The notes below the pieces were generated by a model. That model was not told where the DNA came from and did not search any database. It saw only the letters and a list, made by a program, of their open reading frames with translations. Below are positions 26,805-36,453 of a stretch of 64,000 bases of DNA, piece by piece. Made by a program: the position numbers and the translations under genes. This DNA comes from Enterococcus_D sp050529585 (GTDB taxonomy: Bacteria; Bacillota; Bacilli; Lactobacillales; Enterococcaceae), in the NCBI RefSeq assembly GCF_050529585.1, contig NZ_CP172882.1, forward strand, positions 868,001 to 932,000, given 5' to 3'. Numbering within the stretch: position 1 is the stretch's first letter; every line of letters starts with the position of its first letter.

Positions 26805-28988
26805 ATGATTACATTTGATCAAACAAACAAGATTTTTCATTTAAGCAATGGGCAGATCAGCTATGTGATGCAAATCGAAGAAGGTGGAAATCTAGCCCAT
26901 ATCTATTTTGGCAAGCATGTAGAAACCTATTCAGGCGGATATCGCTATCCTCGTTTGGATCGTTCATTTTCGCCAAATCCGCCAGGCAGTACGGATCGAT
27001 TTTTGTCACTGGACACCTTAATGATGGAATTTCCAGGCAATGGCTTTGGTGATTTTCGCGAGGCAGCCTATGATATTCGCCATGAAGACGGCAGTCATGT
27101 CACGCATTTTGTCTATCATGACCATCAAATCATGCAAGGCAAGCCTGCACTTACGGGTCTGCCTCAAACCCATGGCGAGGCAGCGGCTATCGAAACATTG
27201 TGTCTATCACTGATGGATGAAACAGCCCAATTAGAGTTGAAATTGTTTTACTCGCTATTTGACGATACAGCAGCCATTGTTCGCTCAAGTCAGTTGATCA
27301 ACCATCATGAACAAAACGTGCGGATCGAACAATTCGCTAGCCAATCCATCGATTTTCCGAATCGTCCCTTAGACCTGATCCATTTGCAGGGGGCATGGGC
27401 CCGCGAACGGCAAATCACCCGCGAACCGATCCATATTGGAACCAAACGTTTAGACAGCAAACGCGGGTCCAGCAGCCATCAGCAAAATCCTTTCAGTATC
27501 ATAGCTGATCCGCAGACCAATGAATCCCAAGGGGAATGTTATGGTTTTAGTCTGTTATACAGCGGAAGTCATGAAACGATCATCGAACGCGATCCATATG
27601 CGCAAACGAGAGTCATTATGGGTATCAACAGCTATCATTTTGCATGGCAGCTGGGTACAGGGGAAACCTTTCAAGCCCCGGAAGTCGTGATGGCGTATAG
27701 TGATCAAGGTCTGAATCAACTCTCTCATGTCTATCACACATTTTATGACGCCCATTTGATTCGTGGTGCCTTCAAAAGTCGCGAACGCCCGGTCTTGATC
27801 AACAATTGGGAAGCAACCTATTTTGATTTCAATGAAGAGAAACTGGACGCTTTAGCGGATGAAGCCAAAGCTTTGGGCATCGAACTATTTGTGTTAGATG
27901 ACGGGTGGTTTGGCAAGCGGGAAAATGATGGCACATCTCTTGGCGATTGGTTTGAAAACGAAGGCAAAATTGCTTCAGGACTTGCCAATTTTGCGAAAAA
28001 AATCAAAGAAAAAGGGCTGCAATTTGGCTTATGGGTAGAACCAGAGATGGTCTCCGGCGATAGTGCATTATTCCGCTCGCATCCTGAGTGGCGCTTGGCA
28101 GTACCAAATCGCCAACCAGCAGTCAGCCGAAGTCAATATGTGTTAGACTTTTCACGTCAAGATGTTCGAGACCATATCTATCACCAACTGCAAGTCTTGT
28201 TCGATCGTGTCCCCATCGATTACATCAAATGGGATATGAATCGCAATATGTCTGATGTTTATTCCTTGCTGCTCGATCCAGCACAGCAAGGGGAAGTCGC
28301 GCATCGCTATATGTTAGGGTTGTATGACTTTCTAGAAAAATTGACGACAGCTTATCCGCATATTTTATTTGAGGGCTGTTCTGGCGGCGGGGGGCGTTTT
28401 GACCCAGGATTCCTGTATTACATGCCGCAGATATGGACCAGTGACAACACGGATGCCATCGCACGTCTCAAGATCCAATATGGCACAAGTTTGGTCTATC
28501 CACCTTCTACCATGGGCTCTCACGTCTCAGCGATTCCAAATCACCAGACCCATCGCAAAACCGATCTATCGATCAGAGGACATGTGGCGATGTCAGGACT
28601 ATTGGGTTATGAACTTGACCTGACACAATTGACAACTGCAGAAAAAGCGGCGATCAAAGAACAAATCAGTTTGTATCAAAGACATCGCCAACTGCTGCAA
28701 TTTGGCACCTTTGTACGTTTGCTTAGTCCTTTTGAAGGCAATGATACGGCATGGATGTATATCGCCAAAGATCGTTCAGAAGCGCTTGTCTTTTATTTTC
28801 GTGTACTGACAGAAGCCTCAGCGCCGCTGGTCACATTAAAATTACAAGGATTAGATCCTCAAAAGCGTTATGATTCGGCGTATGGTGTGATCGGCGGTGA
28901 TGAATTGATGCAGATGGGTATTTATATCGATCCGCACCTAGCAGGGGATTATGTGTCGCAGATGTATCATTTTAAGGCAAGTGAATAA
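26805..28988 (+). CDS. Alpha-galactosidase, GH36
   Basis: A 727-residue glycoside hydrolase of family 36: N-terminal beta-sandwich, central barrel (~320-630) and C-terminal beta domain. The nucleophile is Asp477 in KWDMNR and the acid/base is Asp547 in TSDNTDA; CSGGGGRFDPG and the FVLDDGWFG strand are further family signatures. There is no signal peptide, so it acts in the cytoplasm on imported melibiose, raffinose or stachyose, releasing galactose. AGAGGG precedes ATG 26805. It is the last gene of the uptake operon and ends at a terminator. Confidence 0.95.
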   Translation: MITFDQTNKIFHLSNGQISYVMQIEEGGNLAHIYFGKHVETYSGGYRYPRLDRSFSPNPPGSTDRFLSLDTLMMEFPGNGFGDFREAAYDIRHEDGSHVTHFVYHDHQIMQGKPALTGLPQTHGEAAAIETLCLSLMDETAQLELKLFYSLFDDTAAIVRSSQLINHHEQNVRIEQFASQSIDFPNRPLDLIHLQGAWARERQITREPIHIGTKRLDSKRGSSSHQQNPFSIIADPQTNESQGECYGFSLLYSGSHETIIERDPYAQTRVIMGINSYHFAWQLGTGETFQAPEVVMAYSDQGLNQLSHVYHTFYDAHLIRGAFKSRERPVLINNWEATYFDFNEEKLDALADEAKALGIELFVLDDGWFGKRENDGTSLGDWFENEGKIASGLANFAKKIKEKGLQFGLWVEPEMVSGDSALFRSHPEWRLAVPNRQPAVSRSQYVLDFSRQDVRDHIYHQLQVLFDRVPIDYIKWDMNRNMSDVYSLLLDPAQQGEVAHRYMLGLYDFLEKLTTAYPHILFEGCSGGGGRFDPGFLYYMPQIWTSDNTDAIARLKIQYGTSLVYPPSTMGSHVSAIPNHQTHRKTDLSIRGHVAMSGLLGYELDLTQLTTAEKAAIKEQISLYQRHRQLLQFGTFVRLLSPFEGNDTAWMYIAKDRSEALVFYFRVLTEASAPLVTLKLQGLDPQKRYDSAYGVIGGDELMQMGIYIDPHLAGDYVSQMYHFKASE

Positions 28989-29026
28989 AGGATTGGCTAA
29001 AAGTAAATAGTTTTTTTTATCACCCG

Positions 29027-29069
29027 AAATAAGGACTGAAAGATAGAGATCTTTTGAGTCCTTATTTTT
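29027..29069 (+). terminator. Intrinsic terminator of the alpha-galactoside operon
   Basis: AATAAGGACT and AGTCCTTATTTTT form a 10-bp stem with T-run about 40 bases after the alpha-galactosidase stop. Confidence 0.82.
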
Positions 29070-29200
29070 GATTTGTATTGGCTAAAGAAAATCTCATAAA
29101 GCCATCATCAAGAGATCATTTTTTTCCTTTTTTTCACAAAATAAGGTATGATAGAAACGTCAAAAACAGGTTGTAAGTTGAACAATAAGGAGGCGGTCAC

Positions 29201-29473
29201 ATGGACGGTCATACATTGGCTGGTGAACCAGTGACAGAAGAAGCATTGTTGGCAGGTGGCTATCGCAAGTACCATGGAGAAGACATCGATGTCTATTATA
29301 ATAAGGAAATTTGCATCCACAGCGGCAACTGTGTACGGGGCAATCCAGCGGTTTTTGAAGTTGGACGCAGACCTTGGATCATACCAGATAACGGAGAAGC
29401 CCCACAAGTGGCACAAGTGATCCATACGTGTCCTAGTGGTGCCTTAAAATTTATCAAAAAGGAGCAATCATGA
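29201..29473 (+). CDS. yjdI: Single-cluster Fe-S domain protein, YjdI family
   Basis: A 90-residue protein of the Fer4_19 group. The core CIHSGNCVRGNP plus the later HTCPSGALKF gives three conserved cysteines, and the whole closely follows E. coli YjdI in pattern (YxxxxIDVYxN...ICxHSGNC). The function of YjdI is not established; a small [Fe-S]-binding electron carrier or sensor is assumed. AAGGAGG lies before ATG 29201. The gene overlaps the acetyltransferase that accompanies it in many bacteria. Confidence 0.85.
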   Translation: MDGHTLAGEPVTEEALLAGGYRKYHGEDIDVYYNKEICIHSGNCVRGNPAVFEVGRRPWIIPDNGEAPQVAQVIHTCPSGALKFIKKEQS

Positions 29474-29745
29474 TGGAAATCGTAGAAGAAAAAAATCGCT
29501 TTGCCTTGAGAGATGGCGACAAAGAAATTGGTGAAATGACTTGGTCAGATGCAGGGACTGAACGAATGATCATCGATCATACATTTGTTGATCCCGCATA
29601 CCGGGGGCAAGGATTGGCAGAAAAATTAGTGGCAAAAGGCGTCGAAAAAGCCCGTCATGATGGCAAAAAGATCATTCCATTGTGTCCTTTTGCGAAGAAA
29701 GAGTTTGAACAAAAAGCTGAATATGCGGATGTATGGAATAAATAA
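29473..29745 (+). CDS. yjdJ: Small GNAT-type acetyltransferase, YjdJ family
   Basis: A 90-residue minimal GNAT fold. The acetyl-CoA-binding motif appears as PAYRGQGLAEKLV, and the signature KIIPLCPFAKKEF is shared with E. coli YjdJ. ATG 29473 aligns with the family start and is well spaced from AAGGAG; the adjacent ATG 29470 would add one residue. It overlaps the yjdI stop, so the two are translated together. The acceptor substrate is unknown. Confidence 0.87.
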   Translation: MEIVEEKNRFALRDGDKEIGEMTWSDAGTERMIIDHTFVDPAYRGQGLAEKLVAKGVEKARHDGKKIIPLCPFAKKEFEQKAEYADVWNK

Positions 29746-29847
29746 ACGACCCATGCCCAACATATTCAGTTCATCGATCATTACCGATTGCATCGGTTGA
29801 AAGACGCTGTCAACAATCGTTTCGCGGTCGATGATCGATGGTTCATC

Positions 29848-29892
29848 AAATGAAAAATCACGCTTCGATAGAAAACGAAGCGTGATTTTTTA
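29848..29892. terminator. Bidirectional intrinsic terminator
   Basis: AAAAATCACGCTTCG and CGAAGCGTGATTTTTT form a 15-bp stem with T-runs both ways, between yjdJ and the convergent ABC exporter genes. The preceding ~100 bases after yjdJ hold nothing I can name. Confidence 0.9.
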
Positions 29893-31644
29893 GTGCTGAA
29901 ATTGCGCGTGGTACAAGCGATAATAGTAGCCTTGCAGCGCAAGTAATTCCTCATGTGTCCCTTGTTCGACGATTTGACCAGCATCCATGACCAAAATTTT
30001 GTCAGCCGCACGGATCGTAGACAGGCGGTGGGCAATCACAAAACTGGTTTTGCCTTGCATCATCTGTAAGAAAGCATCTTGGATTTTTTTCTCCGTTAAT
30101 GTGTCGACAGAACTAGTGGCTTCATCCAAAATCAACATGGGGGGATTAGAGATCATCGTTCGTGCAATCGTCAATAATTGCCGTTGTCCATCTGAGATTT
30201 TGATTCCTTGATGGCCAATCGGCGTATCCAGCTTATCCGGCAAGCGCATGACATATTCATACATATACGCACTTTTCAAGGCATGGTAGATATCTTCGTC
30301 CGTCGCCTCAGCATTGCCGTATTGCAAGTTTTCTCGCAATGAAGCATCAAACAACCAAGTATCTTGCAATACCATCCCAAAACTTTGACGCAAGTCTTCC
30401 CGCTTCAGTTGTCGGATATCGACACCATCGATCCGAATCGCGCCTTTGTCAACGTCATAAAAGCGCATCAGTAAATTGACCAACGTTGATTTTCCAGCCC
30501 CTGTTTTCCCAACGATCGCCACTGTTTCACCTGGTTGTGCGGTAAAGGTAAACCCTTCGATCAATTTTTGGTCTGGGTCATAGGCAAAAGCAACATCTTC
30601 AAAATCGATTTTGCCTTCGATCACATCTAATGAAAGGGAATCCTGGTCGTCCGCAGACTCTGGTTTTTGATCCAGCAAATCAAAGGTCCGAGCCAATCCA
30701 GCCAATGCTGTTTGGATTTGTGTTGTGATCCCGGATAGTTCGATAAATGGTTTAGAAAACTGGGTGGAATAAATCGTGAAACTAGAGATGACCCCAATCG
30801 TGACCGATCCCGTACCAGTGAAAAACAACAATCCTCCGACAAAGCCAACAGACAAGTAAGCCAAGTGGTCGACAAAACGTGAAAGGGGGTTGGTCAATGA
30901 AGAAGAAAATTGTGCTTTTTGGCCCCGCACATTCAAGTCTTGATTGATCGTTTCAAATTGCGTTTGATTGATTGCTTCACGGTCAAAAGCTTTGACGATT
31001 TTTTGGTTTCCGATCATTTCCGTCACAAAGCCCGAGATGTCACCAACGATCTCTTGTTGGCGCGCGAAATGGGCTTGCGATGTTTTCGTCACGATCCAGT
31101 TCACGAAGAAAATGATAGGGGTCGATACCAAGACCACCAAAGTAAGGGGCACACTCATTTGGAACATCACCACCAAGGCGATCAGAACCACTGAAATACC
31201 AGAAAAAAGTTGGTTGAAGACCGCTGACACAGCAATCGAGATATTGTCCATATCATTGGTAAAACGACTAACGATATTTCCGTGAGAATGTTGATCATAA
31301 TAGCGTAGCGGCAATGTATTCAAATGCGCAAATCCTTGTTTGCGTAAATCAGCAACAGAAAGATAAGCCACCCGGTTGCCCAACCGTTGGATCAACCATT
31401 GACTGACCACAGTGACCAGCATTACCCCGCCAAATAGCAAGAGAATGCGGTAGAGCATGCTAAAGTGAACTTGATCGGCGCCAATCAGTTGATCGACACC
31501 CTGACCAATCAAATATGTCATATATACACTTGACACACCACTGGCAATGCCGAGAAGCACAGCAGTCCAAGTTTCTTTATGGTACGCACCTAAGTATGGG
31601 AGGTAGCGGCCAAAAGCGGACCAATCGATCGATTTCTTTTTCAT
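29890..31644 (-). CDS. Heterodimeric ABC exporter, subunit with canonical catalytic glutamate (LmrD/YheH type)
   Basis: A 584-residue fused membrane-ATPase exporter with six N-terminal helices and a C-terminal ATPase. Walker A is GKTGAGKST and Walker B LILDEATSSVD with the catalytic Glu, but the signature is degenerate (SDGQRQ instead of SGGQ). That pattern is the consensus half of heterodimeric type IV exporters such as LmrCD, EfrAB/EfrCD or TM287/288. Its start overlaps the partner gene by four bases. Likely substrates are hydrophobic drugs or lipids; none can be named from the sequence. Confidence 0.92.
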   Translation of the reverse strand: MKKKSIDWSAFGRYLPYLGAYHKETWTAVLLGIASGVSSVYMTYLIGQGVDQLIGADQVHFSMLYRILLLFGGVMLVTVVSQWLIQRLGNRVAYLSVADLRKQGFAHLNTLPLRYYDQHSHGNIVSRFTNDMDNISIAVSAVFNQLFSGISVVLIALVVMFQMSVPLTLVVLVSTPIIFFVNWIVTKTSQAHFARQQEIVGDISGFVTEMIGNQKIVKAFDREAINQTQFETINQDLNVRGQKAQFSSSLTNPLSRFVDHLAYLSVGFVGGLLFFTGTGSVTIGVISSFTIYSTQFSKPFIELSGITTQIQTALAGLARTFDLLDQKPESADDQDSLSLDVIEGKIDFEDVAFAYDPDQKLIEGFTFTAQPGETVAIVGKTGAGKSTLVNLLMRFYDVDKGAIRIDGVDIRQLKREDLRQSFGMVLQDTWLFDASLRENLQYGNAEATDEDIYHALKSAYMYEYVMRLPDKLDTPIGHQGIKISDGQRQLLTIARTMISNPPMLILDEATSSVDTLTEKKIQDAFLQMMQGKTSFVIAHRLSTIRAADKILVMDAGQIVEQGTHEELLALQGYYYRLYHAQFQH

Positions 31645-33371
31645 TCGTCTTCCTCCTCTGCTTGTGATGCCACGATTTCTTGATATTCTTTTGATTTAGC
31701 CAATAATTCCTCATGGGTGCCTTTGCCAACGAGTTTTCCTTGGTCTAAAACAAGGATTTGTTGCGCATCTTGAATCGAGCGGACCCGTTGGGAAATGATG
31801 ATGACAGTCCCACGCAAGTTTTCTTTCAGCGCCATGCGCAAATCAAGATCCGTTTGGTAATCCAAGGCACTCAAAGAGTCATCAAGGATCAAAATATCGG
31901 GACGGGCGATCAATGCACGGGCAATCGTCAGCCGTTGTTTTTGCCCACCTGAGAAATTCTTGCCCCCTTCAAAAATCGGGGTATCTAACTGTTGTGGCAA
32001 AGCTTCAACAAAGTCGCGGCTTTGGGCGATGTCTAACGCCCGCCAACATTCTTCATCTGTTGCGTTCGTTTTGCCCCATTGCAAGTTTTCCCGAATCGTG
32101 CCGGTAAATAAGACTGCAGTTTGCGGCACCATGGCAATTTTTTGCCGTAATTGCTGCAATGGCCATTTTCGCACATCTTGGCCATCAACAATGACTTTTC
32201 CAGCCGCTACATCATAAAAGCGGGGAATCAATTGTGTCAAAGCGGATTTGCCGCTACCTGTTGGACCGGTGATGCCTAATGTCGAACCAGGTGCAACTTG
32301 AAAGTCGATATCCTGTAAAGCCAAACCATAGTCTGCTGAGAAACGAAAATCAACATGTTCGAACCGAATGGCCCCCGCATTGTTTTTGGGCTGATCCAAA
32401 AAGACTTCAGAAAGTTGATCATCGATAGAAGGTTCCGCGTCTAATACTTCATTGATCCGCGAAGCAGAAGCCGAGGCGCGGGTAAAGATGATCACTAAGT
32501 TAGAGACAACGATCAAGGCCAGCAGCATTTGGTTCATGTAATTGACCAATGCCAAGACTTGTCCTTGTTGCAGATTGCCGACATTGACTTTGAAACCGCC
32601 GATATAAAACAAGCCAACGATCGCAATATTCATAATCAGCGTCGTTGCTGGTGTCAAAAGGGCAGACAAGTTGGTGACACGTAAATAGATATCCCCAAGT
32701 TCATCTGTCGCTTCATCAAAACGCTTGGTCTCCGTTTTCGTCCGCGCAAAAGCCCGGATCACCCGAATCCCACTTAAATTTTGACTAACCAGTTCATTGA
32801 GTTGATCCAAATGAATTTGGACTTTTTTATATAAAGGCACTGTTTTAGCAATGATCCAAAACAAAACAATACAAAATAAAGGCAACACCAATAGGAAAAT
32901 CAGACCTGCTTGCCAATCAATGACAAACGCCATGATCACGGAACCAATACTCAAGAAAGGCGCCCGAACCACCAAACGAATCAACATTGCCAAAGCAACC
33001 TGCATTTGGTTGATATCATTCGTCATCCTAGTGATCAAAGTATCGGTACCGAACAAATTCAATTCGCTATGTGACAATGCATTGATTTTGGCCATCAGCC
33101 GATTCCGCAGCTCCGTACCGAAACCTTGTGAAGCTACAGAAGCATAGTATTGGCAAATCACTGCACAGACCATACCAATCACCGACATCGCAATCATCCA
33201 AAGGGTCATTTCAACGACTTTAGACCAATTGTTCTGACGCAAGCCCTCATCAACGAGCGCGGCCATCTGTAATGGCAAAACCAGCTCAAAGACAGCTTCT
33301 AAAAACTTGAAAAATGGACCAAGAATGATTTGCTTGCGATAATCCTTGGCAAAACGTAATAAACCTAGCAT
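31641..33371 (-). CDS. Heterodimeric ABC exporter, subunit with degenerate catalytic site (LmrC/YheI type)
   Basis: A 576-residue fused exporter subunit, first gene of the pair. Walker A is GPTGSGKS and the signature FSGGQKQR is canonical, while Walker B reads LILDDSLSALD, with Asp replacing the catalytic Glu. Paired with the following subunit, this leaves one hydrolysis-competent and one degenerate ATP site, the hallmark of asymmetric multidrug exporters. AGGAGG precedes ATG 33371. The 4-bp overlap with the partner gene supports equal production. Confidence 0.92.
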   Translation of the reverse strand: MLGLLRFAKDYRKQIILGPFFKFLEAVFELVLPLQMAALVDEGLRQNNWSKVVEMTLWMIAMSVIGMVCAVICQYYASVASQGFGTELRNRLMAKINALSHSELNLFGTDTLITRMTNDINQMQVALAMLIRLVVRAPFLSIGSVIMAFVIDWQAGLIFLLVLPLFCIVLFWIIAKTVPLYKKVQIHLDQLNELVSQNLSGIRVIRAFARTKTETKRFDEATDELGDIYLRVTNLSALLTPATTLIMNIAIVGLFYIGGFKVNVGNLQQGQVLALVNYMNQMLLALIVVSNLVIIFTRASASASRINEVLDAEPSIDDQLSEVFLDQPKNNAGAIRFEHVDFRFSADYGLALQDIDFQVAPGSTLGITGPTGSGKSALTQLIPRFYDVAAGKVIVDGQDVRKWPLQQLRQKIAMVPQTAVLFTGTIRENLQWGKTNATDEECWRALDIAQSRDFVEALPQQLDTPIFEGGKNFSGGQKQRLTIARALIARPDILILDDSLSALDYQTDLDLRMALKENLRGTVIIISQRVRSIQDAQQILVLDQGKLVGKGTHEELLAKSKEYQEIVASQAEEEDE

Positions 33372-33582
33372 AAAAGCCTCCTATATATGTGTTTTAAAAA
33401 TAAGTGCGCAGAGATGACGCGATAGTTAAAACTTATTCTCATACATCCTCCTCTTCGTTAGTGCTATCTTACCATAGTCAAAACGCCGCGAAAACAAGCC
33501 TTCAAAAAGCAACCGCTTCAGTTAAGTTTTTATTTAACATTTAACGGATGCTTGTCTTGTCTGGAGAAAAAAAGTGGCATAG

Positions 33583-33945
33583 TTACCTCACCAGCGCTTG
33601 ACAGCGGGTGAGAAAAGCGGCTTGCCCATTTCCTAAGGGCAGAATGGCCAGTGGCAATTGAAACCGATACCCTTGCTTGGCATAGGCAAAATGGAACGTG
33701 GCTGTTGCAACATACTGCTTGAGTTGGATTGCTTCTAGTTCAGCCAAAGGAATCGTTTGGGTATACAGTACTTTTGTGGAAAAGAGGTTCAGTGATAAAA
33801 TCTGTAAGTGGGAATCATCTAATACGAGCAAACAGCGGCTTGCTGGCGCGTTGAAAGACTGCCAGTTGCCATAGGCCATGACAGAACCATCGGTGATATA
33901 GGGATCAGCCAAGTGCTGTAATCCCTTTTTCGTCAAAATAAACAT
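33583..33945 (-). CDS. Small protein with PH-like beta-rich fold, unknown function
   Basis: A 120-residue soluble protein. Alternating hydrophobic strands (RCLLVLDDSHLQILSLN, VLYTQTIPLAELEAIQ) and an aromatic-rich middle suggest a small beta-barrel like bacterial PH/GRAM domains, but no clear family signature is present. Start ATG 33945 has AAAGGAG upstream. It stands alone between the exporter promoter region and the LCP gene. I see no basis for a function. Confidence 0.65.
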   Translation of the reverse strand: MFILTKKGLQHLADPYITDGSVMAYGNWQSFNAPASRCLLVLDDSHLQILSLNLFSTKVLYTQTIPLAELEAIQLKQYVATATFHFAYAKQGYRFQLPLAILPLGNGQAAFLTRCQALVR

Positions 33946-34305
33946 GCTGCAAATCTCCTTTTACCTCATCATCGAGCAATAGAAAATCAACGTAGCTCCA
34001 GCAGCATCTAAGCGCCAAACCTTCTATTGCATATCAATGTATCTTGATGATAGCAAGAAATACCAGAAGCACCAAATGAAAAAACTGCAAGAATCGGCTT
34101 TTTCAGATGATTGTTGACTGAATGACACATTTTTGTTTATCATTTTTGTCAAAAAAAGGAGCGATTCAAATAATAAATGCCGTTATTTATTACAGTTGTT
34201 TCAAAAGACACTGTTAAAATGATAAAACTTCTTAAAAAAATAGGCGTATATCAAAAATTCTGGTACAATCGGGGAGAGCAATTGAGGAGAAATGAAGGAG
34301 GCATT
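33946..34305. promoter_or_regulatory. Divergent intergenic region with extended -10 promoter for the LCP gene
   Basis: 360 non-coding bases. TGGTACAAT (34261-34269) is an extended -10 element 37 bases before the LCP start. An 8-bp inverted repeat (TAATAAAT / ATTTATTA, 34171-34192) lies further upstream. Nothing else stands out. Confidence 0.5.
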
Positions 34306-35400
34306 ATGGATAGAAAGACGAAATACAGCCGAAAACGAGCATCTAAAAAGAGAAACAAGCGACGAATCATTGTGGGGGTCCTACTTGTTGCGTTAGCAGG
34401 AGTCTTTTTATTTGCGGGCTATACTTATTATGCTGCTAAAAATTCTGTAGATAAAATGTTCAAAGAATCTGCAGTGATCACGTCCAATAAAGATAGTGAA
34501 GACAATAGCTTAAAAGCATCAGACGTTGATGGCAAATTCGGTATCTTACTGATGGGGGTCGACAATGACGCAGAACGTGAGAAAACAGAACACTTAGATA
34601 GTACGCGGGCGGACAGTTTGATCTACATGGTCTATGATGGTGAAAACAAGAAAATCGATATGGTCAGTCTTCCCCGTGACATTTGGACCAACATTTATGA
34701 CGGGACTGGAAATGGCACGATCGTCAGCACCGCCAAAATCAACAGCGCATTTGCGATTGGTGAAGAAGACGCCACCATTGAAACGGTGCAAAACTATCTG
34801 CAATTACCGATCAATTATTACGTCAATATCAATTTTACCAGTTTTGAGAAAATCATCGATGCCATTGGCGGTGTAACTGTAGATGTACCGTATGATATCA
34901 ATAAAAAATATACATCAGACAATACAGGAGAAACATTGATCCCTAAAGGGCGTCAGTTGCTGAATGGAGAACAGGCATTGATTTTTGCCAGAATTCGTAA
35001 AATGGATACCGACGTTGATCGCGGCAATCGTCAGCAAGAAGTGATCGAAGCCGCCATCAGTCAAGCCTTGAAAATCAATAATGTCACCAAATACCAACAA
35101 ATCCTTGATTCAGTCAGTGAAGATGTCAACACCAACTTCAAATTTGAAGATTTGGTTTCATTGGCCGGCAATATGCTTTCAGGGTTCGACATCGAAAAGC
35201 ATACCTATGAATGGTATGATGGCACATCATATGATGGTCAATCGGTCGTCTATATCCAAGACTATTCCTATACAGCAGTCCGTAACGATATGCTGAGGGC
35301 TTTAGGCCAATTGTCGGATACAGAGACAACATCAGAAACAGGTACCGATACGGGTGATGGCACAGGAACCACGGATACAGGTACAGAGTATAACTATTAG
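34306..35400 (+). CDS. LytR-CpsA-Psr (LCP) family cell-wall polymer ligase
   Basis: A 364-residue membrane-anchored protein: very basic N-terminus (RKTKYSRKRASKKRNKRR), one helix (~25-45), then an LCP domain at ~85-270 with the landmarks GILLMGVDN, SRADSLIYM-type segment, SLPRDIWTNI, KINSAF and RIRKMDTDVDRGNRQQEV, including the arginines that hold the polyprenyl pyrophosphate. It should attach teichoic acid or capsule polymers to peptidoglycan outside the cell. The C-terminal Thr/Gly/Asp-rich tail is low complexity. ATG 34306 has GAAGGAGG; the frame from 34177 has none. Confidence 0.92.
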   Translation: MDRKTKYSRKRASKKRNKRRIIVGVLLVALAGVFLFAGYTYYAAKNSVDKMFKESAVITSNKDSEDNSLKASDVDGKFGILLMGVDNDAEREKTEHLDSTRADSLIYMVYDGENKKIDMVSLPRDIWTNIYDGTGNGTIVSTAKINSAFAIGEEDATIETVQNYLQLPINYYVNINFTSFEKIIDAIGGVTVDVPYDINKKYTSDNTGETLIPKGRQLLNGEQALIFARIRKMDTDVDRGNRQQEVIEAAISQALKINNVTKYQQILDSVSEDVNTNFKFEDLVSLAGNMLSGFDIEKHTYEWYDGTSYDGQSVVYIQDYSYTAVRNDMLRALGQLSDTETTSETGTDTGDGTGTTDTGTEYNY

Positions 35401-35409
35401 ACAATCAGA

Positions 35410-35441
35410 ACCTCAACAGGCAAAATCCTGTTGGGGCTTTT
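35410..35441 (+). terminator. Intrinsic terminator of the LCP gene
   Basis: CCTCAACAGG / CCTGTTGGGG with a T-run. Confidence 0.85.
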
Positions 35442-35544
35442 TGTTGCCTTAGATTACAGCAAGAGCGCAATAGTACCGCTATTGGTTTGGTGGTGGTATG
35501 CTTGAATCAAAGGATGAGAAAAAACGCTGAGAGGAAGTTCTCTT

Positions 35545-36453
35545 ATGGAAGAGCAGCAGACGCAACAAGCCCGCAGTATCGTGCTATTGACCCATTTACT
35601 AGGTTTTGCGATCAAACTGATTGGCTTTTTGTTCAGCGGCAGTGCCGTACTGATGAATGAAAGTATCCATAGTATCATTGATTGTCTCAATCAAGGCTTG
35701 CTGGTGATCGGTGAAAAACGCGCCCAACGCGGTCGCAGTGCGCTTCACCAATTCGGCGAAGGACGTGCAACGTATTTTTTCAGCACTGTGGTGGCGATGA
35801 CGGCTTTTTTTGGCGGCGGCCTACTTGCAGTGATCGAAGCTGGCCGTGATTTGTTCGATCCTAGTCATGAAGTAGAACATATCCAGTTTGTTGTGGCCAT
35901 TTTATTTGTCAGTTTGTATATAGAAGTGACCGCCGTACAAAGCGGGTATCGAGAAATCAAAAACGAAAACACCCGCGGGTTGTCGTTGCTGCACTTCTTG
36001 AAAGACAGCCGTGATGCGGATCTATTGCTGGGTTTTACCGAAAATATTTTTGCCTTAGCCAGTGTCGGGATTGCGCTGGCAGGGATCTTGTTGACGGCGA
36101 TGACAGGCAATGCGCTTTTCGATTCCCTAGGTGGCATACTGGGTGGATGCTTACTATTGTTGGCTGCCGTATTTTTGGCGAAAGAATTTTACAGTTTATT
36201 GATGGGGGAGAGCGCCTCGCAGCAAGATCTAGCCAAAATCAACAGGTGTTTCGCACGATCTGAGGTCGTGACAATCAATGACCTTCGGACTTTGCATTTA
36301 AGTCCCGATGAATTATTGATCGTGGCGGATATCGTGATCGAACGACAAGCATCTGAGAAATCCCATGAATTGATAGATGAAATCGAATCAGCCATTCATA
36401 GAGCAATGCCGCAACTGAAAATCTATTGTTATATTGAAACGCAAGAGTTGTGA
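35545..36453 (+). CDS. Cation diffusion facilitator (CDF) transporter
   Basis: A 302-residue protein with six hydrophobic helices and a C-terminal ~90-residue cytoplasmic domain (NDLRTLHLSPDELLIVADI), the CDF layout. The first half of the metal site, H-x-x-x-D, is present in helix 2 (NESIHSIIDCLNQG). In helix 5, where most zinc exporters have a second H-x-x-x-D, this protein reads LLLGFTEN, with Glu and no His. This resembles the divergent branch related to SLC30A9, so metal specificity, or even transport of zinc, is uncertain. GAGGAAG precedes ATG 35545. Confidence 0.85.
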   Translation: MEEQQTQQARSIVLLTHLLGFAIKLIGFLFSGSAVLMNESIHSIIDCLNQGLLVIGEKRAQRGRSALHQFGEGRATYFFSTVVAMTAFFGGGLLAVIEAGRDLFDPSHEVEHIQFVVAILFVSLYIEVTAVQSGYREIKNENTRGLSLLHFLKDSRDADLLLGFTENIFALASVGIALAGILLTAMTGNALFDSLGGILGGCLLLLAAVFLAKEFYSLLMGESASQQDLAKINRCFARSEVVTINDLRTLHLSPDELLIVADIVIERQASEKSHELIDEIESAIHRAMPQLKIYCYIETQEL

